Positions 37,872-47,956 of a DNA stretch of 64,000 bases are shown piece by piece. This DNA is from Trypanosoma brucei gambiense DAL972. Its lineage: Eukaryota; Euglenozoa; Kinetoplastea; Trypanosomatida; Trypanosomatidae. Position numbers and translations under genes: made by a program. Location: NCBI RefSeq assembly GCF_000210295.1, contig NC_026737.1, forward strand, positions 682,001-746,000. The letters run 5' to 3'. A model generated the notes under the pieces. That model was not told the origin of the DNA. It made no database searches and saw nothing but the letters and a program-made list of their open reading frames with translations. Position 1 is the stretch's first letter. Each line of letters begins with the position of its first letter.

Positions 37872-38915
37872 ATGCGGCGTGGCGTCGGTGTCGCCCATGT
37901 ACAGAAGTCGCGGGAGACGAAACGGCAAATGACCGACTTGGGCGCGCAGCTCACAGCAGAGCGGGCGGGACAAATTGCGGACCAGCTGGAAAGCCTTGAA
38001 GAGCAGCTTCGTGTGCTCGCCCGAAAGCACAAAGATGAAATTAAACGCGACCCCGTTGTGCGCGCTCGCTTTAAGCAGGTGTCAGACTCTCTTGGTGTGG
38101 ATCTGATCTCCTCCAAAAAAAATGTTTTTTCTGGTTTGCTGGGGTTGGGCGATTTCTACTACGGTCTCGCGGGCAAGGTGGTAGAAGCGTGTATGAAGGA
38201 GCAAAAGTTCTTTGGATCATACGTTCCGCTGGCACGGGTTGTGCATGTTATGAACAAGCAATACGAGATGAGCGCGCAAGGTGGAAAACGGTGCGTCATT
38301 TCGGAAGGAGATGTTCGCATGGCCCTCAGCAAATTGCACGTGTTGGGAGACGGTTACAACATCGTGAAGTTAGGGAGTGTGAATTACATTCAAACAACAC
38401 CCGATGGAAGCCGTGGCGTTGATCATGTCCCAATTTTGGAATATGTTCTAGCCAAGCAAGAAAAGTTAGTTGCGAACTACCGGGCAGCGCACCGCAAGAG
38501 TAACTCGAGAGATGCGGTGAAACCGTTGGGGGGGCCCCTCAGGCATGTGGGTGTGTCTTGTTTCCCATTGAAGGGAGGAAAAGAATTGGTCTGCAGCGAC
38601 GCAGTTGGGAAGTTATCTACCGCCGCGAAGGAAAACAACAGCAGCAGTGAAAGCAATGAAGACGTGCCGTTTGAGGTCGTGTGCGTCTCTGTCACTCATG
38701 ATGAACTGGAAAAGCACCTCATGTGGCAGTCACATCGGGTTGAAGCGGCGCTGCAGTGTCTGGTGCGGAGTGGTTCGGTTTGGATTGAGAGCGTAAAAAC
38801 ATCGACTGAAGAGGTGCCCCCAACCACGTGGATTAGTTGGCCTACAGCCAAAGGCAAAGTGGCGTCAGGCACAGAGACGATTTATTGGTTCGTTGGTGTC
38901 GCCTCTGGTAACTGA
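37872..38915 (+). CDS. VPS22: ESCRT-II subunit VPS22 (SNF8/EAP30)
   Basis: A 347-aa protein that follows VPS22 from the first residue. R-R-G-V-G-V-A-H-V (2-10) is the family's opening motif, and a coiled-coil helix (about 25-60) comes next. D-P-V-V-R-A-R-F-K-Q-V-S-D-S-L-G-V-D (60-77) precedes the winged-helix region with G-L-G-D-F-Y-Y-G-L-A (91-100), V-V-E-A-C-M-K-E (103-110) and G-D-V-R-M-A-L-S-K-L-H-V-L-G (146-159). A second winged helix fills the C-terminus (V-T-H-D-E-L-E-K-H-L, then A-A-L-Q-C-L-V-R-S-G-S-V-W-I). Between the two lies an extra low-complexity insert (about 205-285), which explains why it is about 90 residues longer than the human protein. In ESCRT-II, VPS22 pairs with VPS36 and two copies of VPS25 to sort ubiquitinated membrane cargo into multivesicular bodies. 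The longer GTG frame is excluded by the acceptor. Confidence 0.92.
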   Translation: MRRGVGVAHVQKSRETKRQMTDLGAQLTAERAGQIADQLESLEEQLRVLARKHKDEIKRDPVVRARFKQVSDSLGVDLISSKKNVFSGLLGLGDFYYGLAGKVVEACMKEQKFFGSYVPLARVVHVMNKQYEMSAQGGKRCVISEGDVRMALSKLHVLGDGYNIVKLGSVNYIQTTPDGSRGVDHVPILEYVLAKQEKLVANYRAAHRKSNSRDAVKPLGGPLRHVGVSCFPLKGGKELVCSDAVGKLSTAAKENNSSSESNEDVPFEVVCVSVTHDELEKHLMWQSHRVEAALQCLVRSGSVWIESVKTSTEEVPPTTWISWPTAKGKVASGTETIYWFVGVASGN

Positions 38916-39330
38916 GTGTACCAGTGGGGGAACTACGCAAAGGCAAAATGCGCTCCGACAACAGGGTCAGTCGTGAGGGTGAGTTTCGGCTCGCCGTATT
39001 TTTTAATACGTTGTGAATGCTTCTTTTCTTTCTTTTTTCAGTCATGTAGAATCCTCCTGCTGACTATCCTGAACCAACACCTGCGGGTGCTTTGTTCTCT
39101 TCCTCGTGGGTAAACGCAGGTTTTGCAGCTCTCATGGATTTCGTCACCCCCGTACCCACCAACAGACACACACGCAAACACACACCACTACAAATCATTA
39201 CCCTTTTGAAAGAAGTGTCTCTTCACATCTGTTCGTTTCTTCATGCAAGAAGCCGCCGGTTCCCTGCGATCCATACCAGCGGGGGCGTACATTGTCGTGT
39301 AGTGCAGTGTATTCGCCCTGTCCGTGCAAA
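38916..39330 (+). other. Intergenic region with possible uORF
   Basis: Contains a strong T-rich acceptor (AG 39040-39041) and a possible second one (AG 39248-39249). Between the first acceptor and the next gene lie a minimal ATG-TAG and a 66-codon upstream frame. Confidence 0.55.
39016..39041 (+). promoter_or_regulatory. Predicted trans-splice acceptor, coiled-coil gene
   Basis: T/C tract ending in TTTTTTCAG, AG at 39040-39041. A weaker alternative is AG at 39248-39249. Confidence 0.6.
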
Positions 39331-39334
39331 ATGA
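39134..39334 (+). other. Possible upstream ORF whose stop overlaps the main start
   Basis: An ATG at 39134 opens 66 codons that end with TGA at 39332-39334, overlapping the ATG at 39331 in the form ATGA. It exists in the mRNA only if the 39041 acceptor is used; use of 39249 would remove its start. The peptide has no recognisable feature. Confidence 0.3.
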
Positions 39335-40182
39335 ACCGCAAGCAACGCCAGCCGCAAGGAGGCCTAACCTCTAGAAGCGTGAACCTGCCTCCGCGGTCGG
39401 CTAACTTAGCGAATAAAACATCAACCGTCACGAAACCGTCTGCATCGCCACCAGCGTCAGCAACCTCACGGTCAAACCGTAAATCTGATCCAGCATCTAA
39501 CGAAAAGGTAAGCGACTCTAAGCTAGAGTATGAAAACGCCTTAGCGCAGCTCCAGCTCATACAGCAGAAGCTGCGACAGCAGACACTCACCGCCTGCCAC
39601 CTGGAGCGTGAAGCACTGGAATTTTACTACTCACATGTCATTTGTTTTGAAGGGTACAGCGGCGAACCGATGCCCCAGCAGCAGAGCAGTTCACATCATT
39701 ACTACTTCAATAGCACTATAGCGCGGGCGCGGCAGACGGACCGCGAACGGCGCGCAACTGAAGAGCAACAGCTGCAGCGGGAGAGATGTCGCGTGGAACA
39801 TCTCGAAGAGGAGCTCCGCAGTTCGGTGGTGATGAAACGATTAGAGGGGGAGCGCTGTGCCGTTCGTTCAGCGGAGGCTGAAAAGGAGGCTTTGGAACGG
39901 CAGCTCGCGCAAAAGCATGCAGAGCGCAACTCGCGTGAAGAGGAGCTGCAGAAGCAGCGAGAGAAACTACAGCAAATGCGGCGGGAATTCCTCGAGCGAG
40001 AGGCAGAGATTCGGCAGCTGGAAATAGGTAAGCGCAAACAGATGGAGGACATGGAGACCATACGTCTGCAACTCAAAACACAGCGCGGTGAACTGGATTC
40101 AGCCCAAACGGAGCTGCAAAGAAGAGAGAAGGTAGTTGAAGATCTGCAACAGACTATTGAGCGCCTCTCACGCAAAAAATAG
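39331..40182 (+). CDS. Coiled-coil protein, 283 aa
   Basis: The N-terminal quarter (about 1-65) is basic, Ser/Pro/Asn-rich and disordered. A first helix follows (about 66-100, E-Y-E-N-A-L-A-Q-L-Q-L-I-Q-Q-K-L-R), then a short non-helical segment with Y-Y-S-H-V-I-C-F-E-G-Y (about 103-113). From about 135 to the C-terminus there is one continuous Glu/Arg/Gln-rich coiled coil with regular Leu spacing. No motor or membrane part is present. It is probably a structural cytoskeletal or flagellar component, but the sequence does not say which. The start is the first in-frame ATG. The longer GTG frame begins before the last likely acceptor and encodes His/Thr-rich low-complexity sequence. Confidence 0.75.
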   Translation: MNRKQRQPQGGLTSRSVNLPPRSANLANKTSTVTKPSASPPASATSRSNRKSDPASNEKVSDSKLEYENALAQLQLIQQKLRQQTLTACHLEREALEFYYSHVICFEGYSGEPMPQQQSSSHHYYFNSTIARARQTDRERRATEEQQLQRERCRVEHLEEELRSSVVMKRLEGERCAVRSAEAEKEALERQLAQKHAERNSREEELQKQREKLQQMRREFLEREAEIRQLEIGKRKQMEDMETIRLQLKTQRGELDSAQTELQRREKVVEDLQQTIERLSRKK

Positions 40183-40934
40183 GACCACCTTCCCGCATTT
40201 CAGGTGGATAGAAAGGGTTAAATGTCCATAGTTGTCCACGACAGACGTGCGCACGCATTCACAACCCCCTTTGCATGCCACACAACATGAAAAAAAAGTG
40301 CTGCCGTTTTCAAGCAAAGAAAAGAAAAACGCTTGGGATTGCAAAGGCACAAAGAAAGTAGAGGGGGAGTTTCGTCCGTGACTCATCCCCACACACTCCC
40401 CCGCACACACTCATCGTTTCCAGCGCTTCTACATCCCCACGGCCCTTTATTCTTTTTCCATTTGTAAGAGTTTTTTCTTAAGGGTAGCGCTGGCGTTCGA
40501 CTTCCTCCTCACTTCGTTTTGTTTTTACGTTGTATTCACACCAATCCCACTCTCTCGTATCTGTAGACACCTTTAATGCAATGGACCGAGAAAAGCAGAA
40601 CAAGGACAGCAGAACTCGTGGAACCCGTGACATTAGAGAAAGGTGGACAGAATGTTAGGCTTCAAGGCACTAGTGGCGTTAAGTTGGTGAGGTCGCACAA
40701 CACCAACAAAAGGACTTATGAAAGAGAAATAAAATCCATGTTCTAAATTTTTGTCTGTGTTTGTTTTTCTCCCTCTTCCCCGCTTGTTATTGGTTAATTG
40801 GGCATTTTGGTGTTTCTGTTTAAATCGCTGTCATCTATTAATTTCTCCTCAACTTAATAGCCGCACGGTTGAAAGGATCTTTAAAAGAAGGGAAAGGTGC
40901 ACAGGGAGGAGAGAGCAGTGTGTACAGTTGGCAA
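40183..40934 (+). other. Intergenic region before the 2070-aa gene
   Basis: Non-coding. T/C-rich tracts at about 40490-40520 and 40750-40790 and a final acceptor at 40860. Confidence 0.6.
40830..40860 (+). promoter_or_regulatory. Predicted trans-splice acceptor, 2070-aa gene
   Basis: Pyrimidine-rich stretch ending in AATAG, AG at 40859-40860. It leaves a 74-nt 5' UTR to the ATG at 40935. Confidence 0.6.
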
Positions 40935-43900
40935 ATGATGAATCCGGAGGACGTTCTGCAGAGTATCGCAAATGTGTGCCGTACCGGCCACCTTGGAGAC
41001 GCGGCGGCTGCGGGTATAAAGGCTTACATAGCAGCGCCATTCAAACACAGCAACACGAGTCATAGCTCTACCACTGTCACGAACTCTAGCACCATGGCTA
41101 ACATCCCTCCCGCCAACGTCACTGCTGCTCCACCAACAGGTTTAGGAGGGGTTGGGGGTGGATTTACGACAAGCATCCAACAGCAACCATTCGCGTTATT
41201 GAACACAGTGAAGGACACCCAGGCGAGTCACGTGACTGCTACTGATGAACTGGACGAACAGGTGTCCAAGATTAAAAGTTTGATGAATCTTCTGTTGCTT
41301 TGTGGTGATCCCGAACGTTTTGGAAGTGTCACTTGTGTAATAGCCAGTATTGCCCCCACCGTCTCGTCAAACGTCGTGAACTTCATCAAAACTGAGATTT
41401 CACCGACGTCGCTTTCCCTTATAGATCACGGCCCCGTTGCTTCCTCTCTCGCATCCAATGGGAAGTCTAACCCCGTGCTCCTTGCCGCACAGTGCCTCTT
41501 CCTGTTGACCCGCCATTTTCAAATGAACCCAGACGTTGTGCGAGGGATATGCGAGTTGTTGGAAATACTCCTGCAGGAGATGTCTTGCCACACGAACAGC
41601 AGTACAACCAGCGCGGCGTCGTTCCGGCAGCACCCTTCGACGCGGGGCTTGTGTGCGCTCACGTGGTTCGTGACCATGTCGTTGGTGAACACTCTCGCCG
41701 TATGGCAGAAGCTCCGTGGTGCCACCGGTGTCGCCCAAGAAAATGCGTTGCTGGGCTCCAATATCGTTGCCGACATCGAAAAATGGGCAACTAATCTCCA
41801 TGCAAGGCTCGAGCGCACGCAGGACACGGGGTTCTTATCTTCAAGTCTTCAGATGCGCAGAGGAATCAGTCAGCAGTACCAACACGATGAAGCGGCGTGG
41901 CGCGGTGGAAACGGGAAGCGGCCTCGGTGGCTGGTCATTGTGGATGGATACATGAGCATTGTCTTGCTAGCACTCGGAATGTTTCTCTGCGGCAAAGGTG
42001 ATGAGCGCGGACTTGACAAGGCGGTTGAGGCATTCGTTGGTGACTGTGCGCATTCGACCGGTGCTGGGCGTCGTGGTAAAGTGATGAAGTATATTGTGGA
42101 TTTAGCCCCACTGCAAGCCATGCTCGCTATTCCACTAGAGTGCATCTACATTATTCCGTATGAAATGGCGGCATACATGTTTGACGAAATGCTCGTTGCG
42201 GTCAAGCATGTGGCGGACATTGACGTTAGTTCCTGTGTGCGGTACTTAGAAGCACTGCAATCAAAAAGCGACGCATCTTATGCCATAAAGGGTGACGTTG
42301 CAGCAACTGATGGTGGTTTACAACGTCCCGAGGCAAACAAGGCACAAGCGGGGGAAGAACCCTTCATATCTGAAACGGCACACATACTTCGCGCCCTTAC
42401 CATCTGCTTAGAAAACCTTCCATCAACGGTATTAAATCCTGATATTGATGTGGACTGCGCCGTTACGTTCTTCATATTTAAAAACTGTGTGACGCACATG
42501 CGAGCCATCTTCGAAACGCAGCGATCCAGTGGGGCATGGGAGGCCTACACATTGAAGGTGGTGACGCGGTTCTTAGACGTACTTGCAATGATTGGTAGGA
42601 ACCCGCAGTATACGCAACGAGTGGTGGCGCTGTTCTCTGAAATGCAAGTGAACTGTGCAGAACTCCAGTGGTCGTCCCTCATCGCCAAGGCGCAAGCGTG
42701 TGCAGGGGCGAGTGGTGATGCAGTTCCGTTGACGTTGTGCGACAACGGGGGAAGCATGGCAGCCCTAAGGAAACCGTCGGTAAGTGGTGCGGCTGCTCCA
42801 GGACGACACAGACAGTTCACACCGGAGTATCTACAGGAAAAACAACAAGAATTCGCCTCCAGTGTATTTGTGCTCCTGCGGCAAATGGCAACGCATCCGC
42901 TTTTGAGCGAACAAGTGAGGCAACACACAACGCTTAACGTCGTACTTGGATTCCTCCACGCTACCAAACTGTCACAGTTGGTCCTGGGGAGAGTGCTCTC
43001 GCTCATTGGCTCACTCATCACAAATCACGAAGAAGCGGCATGTGTTTGGACCTATCTGGAGGAGAGCCATCTCATCTGCAGCACTGAAAATGCGGCAGCG
43101 CAAACCAAGGGTGGGCAAGGATCTTCCACCGTCATGGGTAACAAACAGAGGCAGGGCGATAACGTCGCTGTGACGGTGGAGGCACGCTCCCTCCTGGGTC
43201 ACTGTCAGTATGAGTGTCATCACGCAACATACAGCATCACCATTGGGTTCCTTGACCTAATGTTGGCTATGTTTAAGTACCACCGACCCGACGTGACGTG
43301 CCTACCAACTTATGCAACGATTATTCGCTTTATTTCCGAGGAAATCTTCCGAGGAGTTAGCAGGCGCTCCTTTTCATGTGAGAAGGAACGGTACATTGTA
43401 ACTGCTTTAGCTGCCGTTGTGCTGAACCGTGCGCTCTCTTTGCACCTCCCACTTCATGGGAAAAATAATGTTCCATCGTTTCAACTGGTTATGGCGTGCT
43501 CTAAGGCACCGGCAGATGTTCTTGGAGAGCTGCTTCATATCATCGGAGAGGCGGCAGGAGCGCTCCACGAGATGGACAGCTACCAGCGGGCGGCGGTTCG
43601 TCAATGTTTGGCTCTGTTGAGGACAGCCATTACAGTAAAGGAGGAGCAGAGACTAGACAATATATTCACTTTTGATGCAAGGACGCACAGCAGTAAAGAG
43701 TTCGCAGCTCAACTGCTACCGTTATGTGTCTCTTTTGACAGTCTTTTGGCCAATAAGGCATTGCAGGTACTACTGCTTCTGCCACACTCAACACTCAGCG
43801 AGGCGGCGAGGTACTGGGACGGTAGACCCGATGCGCTAGAGACGGTTATAACGCCATATGTGTCGACTCTGCGGGAGGAGGCCGTGAGCAACCCTGTCAT

Positions 43901-46900
43901 TCACGCGCCCCCAGCGCTTGCCGTACTCGACAGTGACGAGGTGCAGCTGTTGATGCCATATGTAGAGACCGAGACAAAATCACTCATGTTAGATCTCCTC
44001 ATTCAACACGCGGCCGCCCCACAGCCGTCTATCACTTCATGGCTGTGTGGCTATCAAATGTACGGTTCCACAGAGGAACTGTTACCCGGGTACTGTCTCG
44101 AGCCTATCATTGATGGCGCACGCAGTCGCGTACTCGAAGAAAAAAGCCCGCATATTGCTGTCAAGTACGTGAAGCTGTTGTATCAGCTGCGCGCTAATCC
44201 CTCCTTGTGCACACCAAGCTTGAAGCGCCTCATGAGGGAGCGGGGAACTGACGAGATGTTCCATGTTTTGAAGACGTTGCGGCCAGATCAGTGCCTCCCG
44301 CTCGTGATGAGTAAGTACGCCTTTGTAATGAAACTGTTGGGGCTTGAACTGTTTAGCGTCGGTACGGAGTTCCTAGAGGAGCTGAACGCCTTATCACCCT
44401 TGACGCCTCATGCCAGCGTGGTCGAGCTCCTCTTCCAGTTGTTGCAAGCGGCACCACCGCACGAACTGTACAGACAGACCAGTGAATCAGGCGCACAACT
44501 AGTTCTGGAAGACCATAACAACGGTGTCGCTTTGGACTTTGCTCAATGGCCCTCATCATGTCTCATGTCTCTTCCGCCGTTCCCCGCAAACTGCGTAGCG
44601 CCTGGGGGGGCGGAGAGTTACGTCTTCCGCGCCAGCGATGATGTTCCACAGTATTCTATTCCTCGTTTGTACGAGGCGCTCCGAAGAGAGAACATTGCAA
44701 ACAAGGGGGAGGCCCCATCTGGAGCGGAGTTGCGTGAGCAATTGGGAGTTTTCGCGCGGGCAAATGAATGTCTTCTTGCCTACGCGAGTGCGGTGCAGTT
44801 TCTCGACGGGTGGTGCACTTTAACGAATATCACCGTAGTCGTTCTTGACCGTATCAGCCATGAGCGCGTGGTATACTTGGCGCGGTCTATGCTGGGCAGC
44901 GTGCAGTTAATATCCAATCTTACCGTGGCGGCACAGGAACAAATTGTACATCGGGTAAGTCGGACAATGTCAACCCTTGCGGCGCAACTAAGACGGAAAC
45001 TGGGAAGAAACACGAATGGAGAAGGGCTTAGCGGCGCCACAGCAACGTGTGCAGGGGATGAAGGCCCTGTGGAGGCAGACGTGAGCGTGCCGCAGACCGC
45101 ACAGCAGGATGTGACCAGCTTCCTCCAGGTAACAGGTACAAAGATTTCGGCTTTTGGGACAAATGCAAGTCTAACAAGGGGACGGTTAACTGGCGGTAGC
45201 AAAAGGGATCCAAGGGGAGCTGTTGTAAGCCGCATGGACGCAACGGGAGTCATCTCAACACTCGTGGAGGCCCCCAGCCGCGCGGCCATATATTCGGAGA
45301 ACCTTCAGCTGCTGAGGACCCTCTTGATTGTTACCGTCCAATGGGGATCGCGCGTCCCTCAGGCACGTCAACATCTCTATGACGCCATTTCAGCATTCCT
45401 TAGCATTTCTGGAACGAATGTGGATGACATTACGCTTCAGCAATACCATAATGCCCTTTTTGACATCCTCGTCCAAGACACATCGGCAACTGCTACAAAC
45501 GGTAACAAGTTTGCCGCCTTACCCCTTCTTAGTCAACTCATGTATATCTCCCCCCAGTTGTGTGAGTTACTTTGTGTATCACTTACCAATGACGGGGTCA
45601 GTCCTCGACTGATGTCGTGTGTGGCGCAGTGCTTTCAGGCGATCGATGAATCTATCTGTGCATTTTTCAGCCACGGTGGTGCCAGCGTTTCGTCTATTCT
45701 GTGGTTTGTGAGGGTCGTGTTCGACATGTTAATGGTCATCTCTCAGCGGCACTCCCTGCAGCTGTTTCATGCGAATGCTCTCACTCACTGCATGGGGATG
45801 AAACTATGGAGTACCTGCGCGCGTATAATGTTGGGCCACGTGAAGTACGCCGCGGGTACGTCGCTGTCTAATACAGAAAATATTGAAGTGTTTAAAGAGG
45901 TCATCCACAATGTCCTGCTTTCTACCATACGTTGGTTCAACGCAGTGCTCTCGGCTTTGGATAACTCGGAGTCTGCACTAGGCGCCGTCGCGGATTTTGT
46001 ATTTTCCCAGCAGTTACTGTTTCAAAGCGTACTGGTTTCGCCTACAACAAGCGAGCACCGACGCTTCATCGACACGCCAACACTCGAGATGTATGGTGAA
46101 ATTGGGGGCCTGCTCCTGCGTCTAGCTTCATCGCCGCTGGTGGACGAATGCCGACCGTTTGTGCAACTTTTTGCCTTGACCGAATTGCTGGATGTCCTGA
46201 CGCGAAGTGAGTTCATCAACACGCCAATCTTTCTCGAAGACAGAATACCAAACTCAGTGGCGGCGGTTCCTCTTTCGAGCAGCCAATCGGGGTCTCTTCC
46301 CTCCATATATCAGCGGCAGCTGATCGCAGTTGCAACGCAGAACATCGTCCTCTTTATTTTCTTCGTCGAGCGACTGGTACAGCATTTCAACGGCTATGAG
46401 GGAAATGTTCCTTCAGCTCAACAACAGCCGGAGTTGCAGAAAAAGAGTTACCTGCGCGACGACCCGCGTAGCAGGTCCCTTATCACGACAATCACCGAAA
46501 ATGTTGTGGCTATTATGGAAAAGTTCTGTGATGGTCAGGTCCTACACGTGGCGACGGTTGTGCCGTACTTCGTTGCAACCCACAGTCTTGTACTTTTGTT
46601 GCATGCATTCCTTCTGGTGGACCGCGCCTTCTCTCTAAATAATGTTAACTCGAACAATCAATGGGGTGGCATCGTGCACGCCCTTGAAGAGGCCCGGCGT
46701 GTTGTGGGTCTTTGGCGAGCGCTTCACTCGGATTATCATAAGGGAGTCAAGGTAAGCCGCACCGGAGGTCGCTGGAGTGTTGCCGCCCCATCCTTGAGTA
46801 ATCAGACCTTACATCATGCAGCAGTTATGCCGGTTCCTCCGGCAGAAGTGGAAAGCCCCTCCGCTGCTGGCAATCGAGCAGCTGCTGGTGAGATGATTCA

Positions 46901-47147
46901 TGCGGACAACGCGGCCCCTGCGCCAGCGGAAAACGGCACGAATATGGCGTCCATCACTTCAGGTACAGTTTGCGATCGGACAACCATCGGTGCACTGGTG
47001 GAACTCTCGAGAATCGGCTGCATGGACACTGTGAGTGATGAGCCGCCTGTGTACAAAGCAGTCGATCAGGTAGTCTTGATGGAGTCATTCTTGCGACGGG
47101 TGAAGGTGGCAATCTCCAATGCGTTGCGGGAGGCCTCCCGTATGTGA
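40935..47147 (+). CDS. Very large helical protein (2070 aa), candidate Nup205/Nup188-class scaffold nucleoporin
   Basis: The longest gene in the window. Apart from Asn/Ser/Thr-rich loops (about 45-75 and 1360-1430) the whole protein is alpha-helical, with hydrophobic helices separated by short turns, like an alpha-solenoid. There is no membrane segment, kinase, GTPase or helicase motif. Calculated roughly from length, its mass is about 225 kDa. Helical giants of this size in trypanosomes are few, and the inner-ring nucleoporin of the Nup205/188/192 class (TbNup225 in T. brucei) has this size and make-up. From memory its gene lies on chromosome 4 at about this distance from the p25-alpha gene. 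I could not align it, so this is inference. Other large HEAT/ARM-type scaffolds remain possible. ATG codons at 40935 and 40938 are adjacent; the first is taken. The in-frame TTG upstream is not used. Confidence 0.85.
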   Translation: MMNPEDVLQSIANVCRTGHLGDAAAAGIKAYIAAPFKHSNTSHSSTTVTNSSTMANIPPANVTAAPPTGLGGVGGGFTTSIQQQPFALLNTVKDTQASHVTATDELDEQVSKIKSLMNLLLLCGDPERFGSVTCVIASIAPTVSSNVVNFIKTEISPTSLSLIDHGPVASSLASNGKSNPVLLAAQCLFLLTRHFQMNPDVVRGICELLEILLQEMSCHTNSSTTSAASFRQHPSTRGLCALTWFVTMSLVNTLAVWQKLRGATGVAQENALLGSNIVADIEKWATNLHARLERTQDTGFLSSSLQMRRGISQQYQHDEAAWRGGNGKRPRWLVIVDGYMSIVLLALGMFLCGKGDERGLDKAVEAFVGDCAHSTGAGRRGKVMKYIVDLAPLQAMLAIPLECIYIIPYEMAAYMFDEMLVAVKHVADIDVSSCVRYLEALQSKSDASYAIKGDVAATDGGLQRPEANKAQAGEEPFISETAHILRALTICLENLPSTVLNPDIDVDCAVTFFIFKNCVTHMRAIFETQRSSGAWEAYTLKVVTRFLDVLAMIGRNPQYTQRVVALFSEMQVNCAELQWSSLIAKAQACAGASGDAVPLTLCDNGGSMAALRKPSVSGAAAPGRHRQFTPEYLQEKQQEFASSVFVLLRQMATHPLLSEQVRQHTTLNVVLGFLHATKLSQLVLGRVLSLIGSLITNHEEAACVWTYLEESHLICSTENAAAQTKGGQGSSTVMGNKQRQGDNVAVTVEARSLLGHCQYECHHATYSITIGFLDLMLAMFKYHRPDVTCLPTYATIIRFISEEIFRGVSRRSFSCEKERYIVTALAAVVLNRALSLHLPLHGKNNVPSFQLVMACSKAPADVLGELLHIIGEAAGALHEMDSYQRAAVRQCLALLRTAITVKEEQRLDNIFTFDARTHSSKEFAAQLLPLCVSFDSLLANKALQVLLLLPHSTLSEAARYWDGRPDALETVITPYVSTLREEAVSNPVIHAPPALAVLDSDEVQLLMPYVETETKSLMLDLLIQHAAAPQPSITSWLCGYQMYGSTEELLPGYCLEPIIDGARSRVLEEKSPHIAVKYVKLLYQLRANPSLCTPSLKRLMRERGTDEMFHVLKTLRPDQCLPLVMSKYAFVMKLLGLELFSVGTEFLEELNALSPLTPHASVVELLFQLLQAAPPHELYRQTSESGAQLVLEDHNNGVALDFAQWPSSCLMSLPPFPANCVAPGGAESYVFRASDDVPQYSIPRLYEALRRENIANKGEAPSGAELREQLGVFARANECLLAYASAVQFLDGWCTLTNITVVVLDRISHERVVYLARSMLGSVQLISNLTVAAQEQIVHRVSRTMSTLAAQLRRKLGRNTNGEGLSGATATCAGDEGPVEADVSVPQTAQQDVTSFLQVTGTKISAFGTNASLTRGRLTGGSKRDPRGAVVSRMDATGVISTLVEAPSRAAIYSENLQLLRTLLIVTVQWGSRVPQARQHLYDAISAFLSISGTNVDDITLQQYHNALFDILVQDTSATATNGNKFAALPLLSQLMYISPQLCELLCVSLTNDGVSPRLMSCVAQCFQAIDESICAFFSHGGASVSSILWFVRVVFDMLMVISQRHSLQLFHANALTHCMGMKLWSTCARIMLGHVKYAAGTSLSNTENIEVFKEVIHNVLLSTIRWFNAVLSALDNSESALGAVADFVFSQQLLFQSVLVSPTTSEHRRFIDTPTLEMYGEIGGLLLRLASSPLVDECRPFVQLFALTELLDVLTRSEFINTPIFLEDRIPNSVAAVPLSSSQSGSLPSIYQRQLIAVATQNIVLFIFFVERLVQHFNGYEGNVPSAQQQPELQKKSYLRDDPRSRSLITTITENVVAIMEKFCDGQVLHVATVVPYFVATHSLVLLLHAFLLVDRAFSLNNVNSNNQWGGIVHALEEARRVVGLWRALHSDYHKGVKVSRTGGRWSVAAPSLSNQTLHHAAVMPVPPAEVESPSAAGNRAAAGEMIHADNAAPAPAENGTNMASITSGTVCDRTTIGALVELSRIGCMDTVSDEPPVYKAVDQVVLMESFLRRVKVAISNALREASRM

Positions 47148-47463
47148 AAGGGTAAAGGGAAATGGTGTATCAGAACAGAATCAAACTTTGAGGAATAGCG
47201 TAGTGTGATGGAAGTGATGCTGAAATGCTGTAACTTATGTGGTGAAAAGAGAAAAAAACACATAGAAAGGGAGGGGCCATTTGGATTTGTAACCCCTCTT
47301 CCTTACAAACACACACGAAGGGGAGAGTTCCGGGCGTACATGAAGGTTCTGCGGGTATAAACGAATAATGAATAACACGTTCCACTCTGGAAAGAGTGGG
47401 GAGTATTAAAGGGGAATGCGAAAAGGAATGATTTTATTACATTGATCACACACGCTGGTCGGA

Positions 47464-47515
47464 TTTTTTTTTTGTCAGTCAAGGTGCTCCCTCCCCTCTT
47501 ATTTTAACCCTGTAA
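47464..47515 (+). promoter_or_regulatory. Possible trans-splice acceptor, MAEA-like gene
   Basis: Ten T (47464-47473) then AG at 47477-47478, or a C/T tract with AG at 47514-47515. The implied 5' UTR of 440-480 nt is long, so a nearer, weaker acceptor (for example AG near 47944) cannot be excluded. Confidence 0.35.
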
Positions 47516-47909
47516 GTCGTAGCAAAGCGCTCTGTCCCCACACGAATACAAAAATTTTGTCGCGCCCTTTTTCTCTCTGGTATCACCCCTGCTGTAAACG
47601 CCAGTGCTTAGTTCTGACACACGTGAAAAAGTGCGTGGACGTTCTCTTTTTTTCTGCGTTACTTCACTCTCCGCAATTAGCATCTCGCGGGTGCTTGAAC
47701 GCAGGCATCCCAAGGTAGCGTATTCCTGAGGAAGCCGTATCAGCTGTGCGATTTCCAACGGTGTCAAAGGCCGATATATTCACACGCATTATAAGGAACA
47801 TATACGTGTTGTGCACAGGTGGGTGTCATATTTTATATGCGTGTAAGTTGGCCTCCATTTGACTGCAAGGATAATATTTAGGGCTTCACAGCAATAACAC
47901 AAACACACA

Positions 47910-47927
47910 AATATATATATATATATA
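47910..47927 (+). repeat. AT dinucleotide microsatellite
   Basis: 9 AT units about 30 nt upstream of the ATG at 47957. Confidence 0.85.
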
Positions 47928-47956
47928 CATATTTTGTTTTCAAGTATCGGACACGC

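Larger units (their letters stand above)
47148..47956 (+). other. Intergenic region before the MAEA-like gene
   Basis: Non-coding. Contains a T10 tract with CAG (AG 47477-47478) and an AT repeat close to the next start. Confidence 0.55.

Noticed and set aside
39702..40175. 157-codon minus-strand frame rich in Ser, Arg and Cys
   Set aside because: It is the antisense reading of the Glu/Arg/Gln-rich coiled coil; Ser/Cys/Leu bias is the expected shadow.
5259..47927. AT repeats considered as origin or promoter elements
   Set aside because: Dinucleotide tracts alone do not mark either in this kind of genome; no strand switch or associated signal is visible.
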